Positions 55,857-64,000 of a DNA stretch of 64,000 nucleotides are shown piece by piece. The first letter of the stretch is position 1. Each line of letters begins with the position of its first letter. Origin of the DNA: Podocnemis expansa (taxonomy: Eukaryota > Chordata > Testudines > Podocnemididae); NCBI GenBank assembly GCA_007922195.1, contig ML682059.1, positions 17,815,986 through 17,879,985 on the forward strand, read 5' to 3'. Under the pieces are notes generated by a model. It did not search any database and had not been told where the DNA came from. It saw nothing but the letters and a program-made list of their open reading frames with translations. The translations under genes were made by a program, and so were the position numbers.

Positions 55857-56520
55857 CAGTGCTGGAACTAGACATTTTGGCACCCAGGACAAGCAGCCCC
55901 AAAGGTGCCCTTCCCCAACCAAGGGCCCAATACAGCCTGGAGCCCTATCCAGCAGCAAAGCGGAGTCAGATCTGGCCCCAGCTGCCACCAGCCAGCAGTG
56001 CAGAGCCGGATCTGGCCCCTGCTCCCAGTGGCAGATCAGGGACCACAGGGCCCCTGAGCCTCCCCACTGGTGCCCCCCCACTGGAGGGCCCCCCTCCCTA
56101 CCAATGAGCCAGTGCTGGGGGAGATGGCTGGAGCCAGAGGCCAACTGTGAACAAGCTGGTCACCTGTGGGGCTGACTGCAGTGCATGGTGTGGCTTCCAG
56201 TACAAGTTTGGGCCATGATGGAGCCTGTACCAACCGCAAAGCAGTAAACTCTGTCACCATCCACCACCCAGTGGGCCTGCCTTGCCTTGCCCCAGGGGGC
56301 AGATTGGCCAGCCCAGGGGCAGGGTGAGACTCAGAGAACTTGCCTGTGGGCTGGTTCACCCTGCCCATGGGGGCAGATCAGGGCATGAATTCAGACGTCA
56401 GGCTCAGGCCGGCCAGTCCGAGTCCCCTTCCCAGTGCTAGGGGCAGGACAGATGGGCCCTGGCTCCGGAGCCCTCTAAAATGGGGCTTTGGGGGCAAACC
56501 CTGCCTTAGTTACAGCCCTG
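55857..56520. mobile_element. hAT-type GC-rich non-autonomous element (664 bp)
   Basis: It starts CAGTGCTGGAACTAG and ends TTAGTTACAGCCCTG, a 15-bp inverted repeat with four mismatches. Flanks CAGAAGGT (55849-55856) and GATAAGGT (56521-56528) match at 6 of 8. No coding content. Confidence 0.8.
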
Positions 56521-56528
56521 GATAAGGT

Positions 56529-59064
56529 ATGGCATCAGATTACACTATAACAGATCTTACAACATGCAACGTTTTTGGGAGATTTTACTGTATTAGATTT
56601 ATGTAACATAATGAGTTAAAGACTGTATATAATACCATGGATGAGGAGAACCACACTTTCCTAGAAACTCAGAACAGTGAGGCATGATAAGGCAAATTTA
56701 TACAGGTTGCAAGACTTTCACAGAAGTGCTACCACTTGGACATGCTCATATATGCTAATTCCAATAGAAAAAGAAAAACGGTTTGGCTAAATGACTCAGG
56801 GCTTTCTTTCTGATCCCACAAATAGACCTGACTATCTTCCAAGGGAAAGCCGGATATATCCTAGGAAGTCCTGTGAGGCCCTTGGCTTAATTAGGACCCC
56901 ATAACATTGATGGTTGTCCTCTGGTAAGCTTTTAGGATGTGTATAAGAACTTTTATTCTTCTTTTATTTTAATGTTTTTGCTGCAATGCATGAATGTTAA
57001 GAATAAATGTGTTTGTTTATAAGGAGCTGTGTGTTAATTTGCAACTGTTCGTAAGTCGTCAAAGAGAAACCAACGTACATATGATGGCCTGTTTAGACAG
57101 TCTGTTTGCTGGGCCTATTGCAGTACAGACAGAGCCAGTGCTGCTAACTCAATGCTGTCAAGGGACCAATCTGCCACTTCATTATTTCCTTTCTCTTTGA
57201 TTAATTGTTCTCATGTAGTTGCTGCTGGGGGTCTGTAATTGCTACTGTTTGTCCACTTTCATTTGGGACCAGTGCTACATAGATTGCAGCTCTAAACTGG
57301 ATGTTGGACCAGCTATTCTGCTTTCTTTACAGGATGTGACTACTACTCTTAAGCCAGGTCAAAGGGGGCATTTCAGAATAGGATCATTGGTATAAGGAAC
57401 CCTACATAGAGTCTCTACCATCCAGAAAACTGCTTCCAAAAAAAAACCCAAACACTTCCAGCCTTTGCCCTCTCTTTGGGTCTGTCAAAGGCCCCTTATC
57501 CAACCTCAGCAGATATCAAGCTATATCAGGTTGATTCCAAGCTCAGTAATTGTCCATTCCTTGCCTGTGTTGTTCCCAACAAGGACTTTCCAAAATATCA
57601 GCTCCATATACAAAAGTGAGCCAAATTATACCCCAATATCCCCATATTATTCACAGTTAATATGTAAATAAGGTACTGCCTTGCTCAGTCAACTCCACTT
57701 GCTCTCCGGTAGATTCCAGCAGAGAACTCACTTAGTTATCGACTTTCTCTTGTACGGGCTTCAGGATACAGGGCTAACATATTTTATTTTAATATATGAG
57801 GAGACATCCTATTGAATTTTCTTTCTTGCCAGACTTTTTCTGATTCATCTGGTTACTTACTTTAGCTGTTAAATATTCAGCATTTATCAATACTTGCATC
57901 TGATTTTTGACAAATCCTAAGTCAAAGCAATGCCTTTCTTCCTCCTTTCGTTCCTCCTTTTCTATGCCATTCCACATTTTTTCTAGATTTATTTGTCCTA
58001 TTTCTAGAAAGAAAGAAAGAAAATCCTTCTTCTTTCCCACTCTCCTTGGAAGTTATTCTTACAGCATGAGAAAATTTACTCTGTCTAAACCTTACATTGC
58101 CAAATGACAAGAAACTGTTGACTATGGAAACCCTAGAATGAATTATATTCAAAGAAATTTATCTGGCTTGTCTAAGTGGAAGGGATGTAGACCTGATAGC
58201 TCAATAATGGGAATATCAACATGAAATATTGGGCATGCTTTGCGGCTGAGAGTGTTGGACTTATTGAAGGATAGGTTTCCAGTAATTCTGAGGGACAATC
58301 ACAGGAAGAAATAAGAAGTCAAAAGTAAAAAAAAACCAACCAAACAAACAAAAAAACCTGGGATTCAGGAAGCATGAATGATTGCAAGAGAAAAGGATTC
58401 TCACTGAATGGAGAAGAGAGAAGAATGGGGGGAAAATAAAAGTATGTTCCAAAAATTAAGATACGTGTTAGATACATATTTAGACTTTTCATGACAAAAG
58501 AAGTTTGTCTATCATCAACAATAATATCACTTACCTTACTGTTTATATATTTTTCCTTGAAATTCTGTCAAGGACCTAAGAAACTCAACTGAGACAATGT
58601 CAACAAAGTTTCTTAATTCAGATCATTACCTAAATAGATTTCTTTATGAAGTATTTGATTCCAGTGATATGATATAGATGTAAGCACCTCTTAGGGACTT
58701 AATGAGCTATGTTTGCCAGACAGCTTGTTGTATTCTTTTTCTGTAGGGTGTAATGCCTACAGAATTATGAAAATTGGATATTTTTATTGTCCATCAAAGT
58801 TTCATACTTACAAACTAAAACCTTTGAATAAAGTCTTATTGACATGCAGAAACTAGTATTGGTTTAAAAATTGGTTTAGTTGAGCCAGGGCAAAGAGCTA
58901 TGTGATTTCTTACTGAAGTTTATACCAGTCTTATTGTGGTTTTGTTTAAGTCAATTCCTAATGAGTTTAGCCTAACCTGAAATAAGACTGTCCATATGAT
59001 GTTTTGTAGTGATTAATTTAATCAGTGTAAACTCACATTTTAAATTAAATTGGTTTCTCCTTTA
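56529..59064. other. Unassigned stretch
   Basis: No recognised element; low-complexity GAAA near 58005-58020. Confidence 0.45.
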
Positions 59065-59072
59065 GACAAGTC

Positions 59073-59482
59073 TAGGGCCAGCTCAACGGGTTGTGGTGCC
59101 ATGAACCAACTTTTGCGCCCCCCCACCCTGCTGGCAGCCCGGCACTGGGAAGGGGACTGGTGTGGGCCAGCCTGAGGCCAAGATCTGAGCTCCTGCCCCA
59201 CCCCTGGGCCAGTAAATCCACCTCCAAGTGTGGAGTGGGACAGCCCACAGCTTGAGCTTTCCCATTCTTACACCACCCATGGGCCAATCACTTCACCCCC
59301 AGGGGTGGGGCGGGCTGACCACTGCCTGGCCAAGACAGCTGGGCAGACCACAGGGCAGGTAAGAGGACTCAAACCCACATGGCAGTCAGCCTTGGTGTCA
59401 ACCAGCCAAGCTGCAGCCCGTGCCCCTAAGCTTCAGCATCCCATGCCGATGCCATACTGGCTCACCCTTTAAGCTGGCCCTG
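59073..59482. mobile_element. hAT-type GC-rich non-autonomous element (410 bp)
   Basis: It starts TAGGGCCAGCTCAACGG (first base probably C originally) and ends TTTAAGCTGGCCCTG, a 14-bp inverted repeat with two mismatches. Flanks GACAAGTC and GATAAGCA match at 5 of 8. Confidence 0.72.
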
Positions 59483-59490
59483 GATAAGCA

Positions 59491-60315
59491 ATAAAATTTT
59501 TCAACCTGATATAAACACACACTGCATCATCAAAGAAAATATCAAACAAACAGATCTCACTTCTAATTTCCAGAATAGTTGTCTAGTGTGATTGAGCAAA
59601 TTGATTGACCTTCAGCCTGGCAGATCATTCAATCAGATTGAGAAATACAGTCTCAAAAACTGAAGTTTCCTCAGGGCCGTAATTCCTATGACCAATTTCA
59701 GCCCTGGTGTAAAAGGGTGGAACTCCACTGAAGTCTCTACCAGGTCTAGCTTTGATCCTGAAAATCTAGTAATTCTAACCCTTTTATGCTAAGGGGTCAT
59801 TTTTCCCAGGATATAAATATCTAAAAATGAAACTCTGGAACTTGTAATTACCATTGTTAGCATTATATTTTAAATTTGTATCTATTCTTTAATCCCCTAA
59901 AATGTGTGGGCTAGTGCATTCTAACACCTTCTTGCTAGGTATAGATTTATACGTTTTATCTTTGTATGCTACTTTACTCAATTAACCACTTTCTGTTTCA
60001 GTCTATGATTTTTTTAAAAGGATGTTACACTCAAGAAGTTAATTGGAGAAATTATATAGAATCCATTCAACATGATTTTCTGTGTGCCTTTCATGTGAAA
60101 GGCTTTTATCCTCACTCAATGTTATCAGTGCTAAACCTATCATTAAATTGTTACTCCTATCATGCTTCTGGAAGACTTAGTCCATTGGAACCATTAAAGT
60201 CAGTACCAGTGTTTCTGTTCCTGTTTACTGAAGAATGAGTAACATGCCATTTAGGAAGTATAACCTCCCAGTATAACCCGTTCAATTGCCATGTCTGTTC
60301 TGACGCCAAAATCTC
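59491..60315. other. Unassigned stretch
   Basis: Near 59690-59760 (CAGCCCTGGTGTAAAAGG, GGAACTCCACTGAAGTCT) lies a remnant of an old amniote MITE. Otherwise nothing recognised. Confidence 0.4.
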
Positions 60316-60318
60316 TGT

Positions 60319-60743
60319 GGGCACATCTACACGGCCCTTTTATTTCGCAATAACACCCATTATTTCAAAATAAAAAAACATTCAGTCTACATGATGTTCC
60401 CTTATTTCGAAAGGATGGACCTCGTCCTTTCGAAATAAGGATCGTCCTTTTGGAAAAGTAAAACCTACCCCCCCCTCGAAACGACCGTTATTTCAAAACG
60501 GATGTTTTGAAATAACGTCTTTAGACCTGTTGTTTCGGAACAACACTGTTGTTTTGAAACAACGGTTCGAAACAGCGGACCCCTTGGCGTTATTTTGAAA
60601 CATCCGTTTCGAAATAATGGTCATTTCGATCCTGCGGTTTCCCTTATTCTAAAAGGAGCCCTTTCGAAATAAAGGTTTTATTTCAAAATCGGTCCTTTTG
60701 AAAGGACCGATTTCAAAATAAACCTGTGTGTGTAGACGTGCCC
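60319..60743. mobile_element. Harbinger MITE Q
   Basis: A 425-bp element starts GGGCACATCTACACGGCCC and ends GTGTGTGTAGACGTGCCC, with the perfect duplication TGT (60316-60318 and 60744-60746). Palindrome arms are TTATTTCGAAATAA-like and CCTTTCGAAAGG-like, a group of its own. Central CpGs are largely intact. Confidence 0.9.
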
Positions 60744-60746
60744 TGT

Positions 60747-63740
60747 GGCTATAAAAATGACAATAACAACAGCCATCTAGTTGTTTTAAATGGTATCTTT
60801 ATGAATGAAATAGGGAAGGGCCTCAAGGATTTTTTGCCATTGATTTTAGTTGAAGGGGACTGAGCCCTAAGTGAAAGAGGCACTTGATTTCTGACATGGA
60901 AACGTTTTCAAGGTTACGAGATAGTGTCTTAATTTAACTAAGGATAATGATTATTTGTCTGTGGTGGCTTGTCAGTATTTCATGGCATGTCCACAAATTT
61001 GTAACCCTATCGCCTCACTGTGAAAATCACTCATAAGCTATCCAACAGGAGAAATGAATAACCACCACTGTCTAGACTTCAGGACAGTGAGAGGTGAGGC
61101 AATGTGAGAAATGAGGGAAAGCAATAGGTGATAGACTCATAGTAAGTTGCAGCAAAAACCTTGAAACCAATCATTTCTAGATGTGCCATAATAATCAGAC
61201 GTACTTATTGAATGAGTTTGGCTAGTTGTCCATGCCCAGGTGTTTCAATGCTAATTAACAACAAAAAATTATGTAGTCCAATCATTACATAACAGTTATA
61301 GCACAATCTCATTGAGAAGTCAATTATTCACATTTCCACCTTACAGCTGCTTTTCCTGTAAATGGGGAGAAATGCTCTTTAATAATCTTTTATGAGTTCA
61401 TCCAGTGAAGTCATTCCTTTCCTGTGAACAATATGGCTGCCAGGGATCGCTCCCTGAGAGGCATTCTACCTGAGTGCACTTTGCCAGATTGATGAGCCTC
61501 ATTCCGACAGTTGACTTTTTATGTAGAGAATTTGTTTGGCATGCCCAAGCTGCTCACATCAATATATTATTAAAGGGCATGGGGGTGGGGGAATTGGAGG
61601 GGGGAAAGGGAGGGGCACAGACATAAACCTTTAGCAGTACTAAGCTACTTTAGCTGTATATAGATCATTTCTTCGTCTTATCTTATCTTGTCAGAGATGC
61701 CAGTTGCCAGTGAATATGCAAGCTTTTCATTTCACAGATAAATATATAGTTACCTATTATTGTTTCATTGCTGGCCCTCTATCCCGACATTCTAAGTGGC
61801 CCATTTTTTGAAATTCTCAATGGTCCCTTAGTACAAACACACATATAAAGGTTACTCAGCGGGTCTGCATAGTAAACACAAATGGATATTGTTCCTGACA
61901 TCTTGTGAACTTGTCTCTCTCCCTTGTATCTTGAGAGAACATGGGACCTTCTGGGCCTGTACGAGCCATGCTGCATTTTTAATGATGGTCCCTGAAATGC
62001 AGGGGAGCAAGATGTTGTCACCTCGGCATATTTTATCCCTGATCAAACATTAATTGGCAGCTGTTGTAAACTTGTAACACTGTCTCATCTACGCCAGCTG
62101 CCGGTTTGGTAGCAAGAGTGCAAGATCTCACCCAGCTTCTTTTCGTTCATGTCTCTCCCTCACTCCGGTATCTGTAGCTTGGAACTCTGCTCTCCTATTT
62201 TGTGTCACTAAAGAATTTTACTTGGTAAGCTTACCCTGAGGAAGAAGATAGCTGGCAAGGAGGCCAGCAATCTTTTCAAATGCCCTTTTCCAAAGGCCAG
62301 GTAAATATGGAAATCACTTACATACATCGTAAAGTTTCATCTAAGCAACTTAACAGACATGTTCCTTATGGAAAATGCTCTCAGTCATAGGCAACCTAAT
62401 TAAAATATATGTCATGCACATTTGTTTTTCTAAATTTTATAAAGACAATTATCTATTCCAGTAGAATTCTCTGTGTTCAGCAGCACCAAGACTGCACTTT
62501 GTTCTTCTTGAAAGTGTTTATCAGCTTGGATACAACACAAACCTTAACCAAGTCATTCTTAGGAATTGGAAAACAATGTGATTTACATGTTGCCAATTAC
62601 TTTTCATGGGTTGAGAGTCAGTATTTCTAGGTTCCAACTACAAAGATGGTGTGCAGCAACTTGCCTCTTAGAAATGGAATCAGCCAGTCACATGTTTGCA
62701 GGATTGTTTCACTTATTTAGTTATTTAATATTATTTAACCACTTCGTAGATAAATCAGGTGTGAAAAAGTAAATTAAAAAAAAAACAAACAACCTTAATG
62801 CCCTCACTACACGTCTAGAGTGCAAAAAAAAAAAAAAAAAAAAAAAAAGGAAAAACTCACAGATTCACAATTCAACTGTCTGGGAGGTCAAAAAGAATTT
62901 TATAACACAGTTTTTCCATCTTTGGAAAAATATTTTTATGGATTCGGAACACTAACTTATGCTTTGGTAGAGTTTCCACCCACTTTGGGCTACTTACACT
63001 GCTGTCGGACAACTAATTCTGTACTGCCTTTGGATATCCTGAGGCCACCTATGTCTCTTTATTATACCAATCCTTACTGAGATCTCTACCACTAGTATAG
63101 GGCTACTAACCCCAAATAGGAAATCTATACCTTGACAAAGTAACTGAACATTATTTCATAGCATACTTGTTCAATGATGCAAAGATGTGTTTGGACACAG
63201 AATACAAAGAATGAGATTAAAATAAGAACAGTCAGACTTTTCTGAAAGGACTGTCAAGCAACAGTCACCTTCTCTTTAAATATATCAAGAAAGTATAGGG
63301 GGGAAAAAAAACTACCTGTAAGGTAAACAGAATATTAGAGTAATATATAAATCCAGGGAACAGATGCTGAAATCATGAATTGCCCTGGTCAAAATTTAAA
63401 TAATTTTGAGTGTTGTGGTCTTCTCTAATCACTGCATTGGGAGAAAAAAAGACATTACAGCTCTTGAAAAGGCATAGAAGGATCACAAGGCTAATCTAGG
63501 ATTAAAGAAGATGAACTTTGCGGATAGTCAGAGAACCCCGTCACCCATATGCCCTAGAGGGAACAAAGTGGATACTTAAAGTGGGAATCTAGTAAAAGTG
63601 CATAATGTCACCTAAGGTTTTTTTATACTCATTCATATAGAATCAGACAAGAAACATGTAAGTGTAAATGGGAAAAATGTAACTAAAAATTCTAGGAACC
63701 TCTTTGTTCACTATGAGATTTATTTCATAGATATTTGGAA
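60747..63740. other. Unassigned, mostly single-copy-looking stretch
   Basis: About 3 kb without a recognised repeat. 61370-61560 and 62040-62290 have balanced composition and look unlike the decayed repeats around them. There is an A tract of about 25 at 62824-62848. Confidence 0.4.
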
Positions 63741-63892
63741 AGAAGTCTTTAAATCATAATTTGGGAACTTCAGCGACTCAGTCATAGTTTAGGTGTTTAT
63801 CGCAGGAGCAGGCAGGAGCTTTTGTGGCCTGCATTGTGCAAGAAATTAAACTAGATGATCTGTTGGTCCCTTATGACCTTAAAATTTATGAA
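63741..63892 (+). mobile_element. CR1 3' end fragment
   Basis: AAAGAAGTCTTTAAATCATA, GGAACTTCAGCGACTCAGTC, TTTTGTGGCCTGCATTGTGC, ACTAGATGATCTGTTGGTCC and CTTAAAATTTATGAA follow the CR1 tail order. It is 5' truncated, plus strand, and clearly diverged. Confidence 0.82.
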
Positions 63893-64000
63893 CCCATTGG
63901 TACAGAAATCAAAAAAAGTTTTCACACTAGGAGACTGAAATGGGTGCACAGAAAAAAAGTTACTGTTTGATAATCTCTTTTATTTTTGTTTCTTTTCTGG

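Noticed and set aside
1..64000. rRNA or tRNA genes
   Set aside because: I searched by eye for tRNA B-box words and rRNA landmarks and saw none that fold convincingly; a covariance-model scan would be decisive.

Overview
This is a window of vertebrate nuclear DNA with no host protein-coding exon that I can recognise. The repeat content points to a sauropsid, most likely a turtle: CR1 LINEs of several ages, a Penelope-like element (PLE) family with many short 3' copies, one family of solo LTRs, hAT-type non-autonomous transposons with 8-bp target duplications, and at least 15 Harbinger-like elements that share a terminal motif close to GGSTATGTCTACACT. The species cannot be fixed from sequence alone. 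About half the window is identifiable mobile DNA. The rest is AT-rich and unassigned.

Layout. 1-3270: a young but frameshifted CR1 (endonuclease plus reverse transcriptase) cut off at about 2803, followed by an LTR fragment. 4140-8245: an old CR1 split by Harbinger element A (5131-7489), which carries a Myb-like gene and a truncated transposase. 8928-10353: a hAT MITE and Harbinger MITE B. 11266-12041: a solo LTR with a perfect 5-bp duplication. 14001-16393: a 2.4-kb hAT element with a perfect 8-bp duplication. 18113-18411: a hAT MITE. 20400-23300: an old LINE split by Harbinger element C (20642-22677), whose transposase gene is itself split by a palindromic PLE dimer. 23390-25203: a PLE with reverse transcriptase, GIY-YIG endonuclease and 3' tail, split by a hAT MITE. 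26594-28492: Harbinger E and F and a hAT element. 28493-34108: mostly unassigned, with one small PLE dimer. 34109-36286: LTR containing Harbinger G containing a hAT MITE. 36700-39346: ancient LINE containing a CR1 containing a PLE tail. 39350-40914: two sister Harbinger elements, H and I, the second with a 400-base assembly gap. 42124-43529: hAT and Harbinger J. 45174-47296: a PLE dimer containing three Harbinger MITEs (K, L, M). 47530-52853: hAT, CR1 with Harbinger N, PLE tail, inverted LTR, and CR1 tail with Harbinger O. 53307-60743: Harbinger P and Q and two hAT elements. 60747-64000: mostly single-copy-looking DNA ending with a CR1 tail.

The elements most worth following are these. (1) The Harbinger families carry subterminal palindromes that all centre on TCGA, but each family has different arms. 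(2) The PLE 3' repeat contains a hammerhead-ribozyme-like core. (3) Three independent PLE insertions are inverted dimers of the same design, each bounded by a target-site duplication (the third aged). (4) The nesting of insertions gives a readable relative chronology.

No gene here looks functional. Every recognisable coding region is broken by stops, frameshifts, deletions or insertions. CDS-like parts are therefore reported as pseudogenes inside mobile elements.
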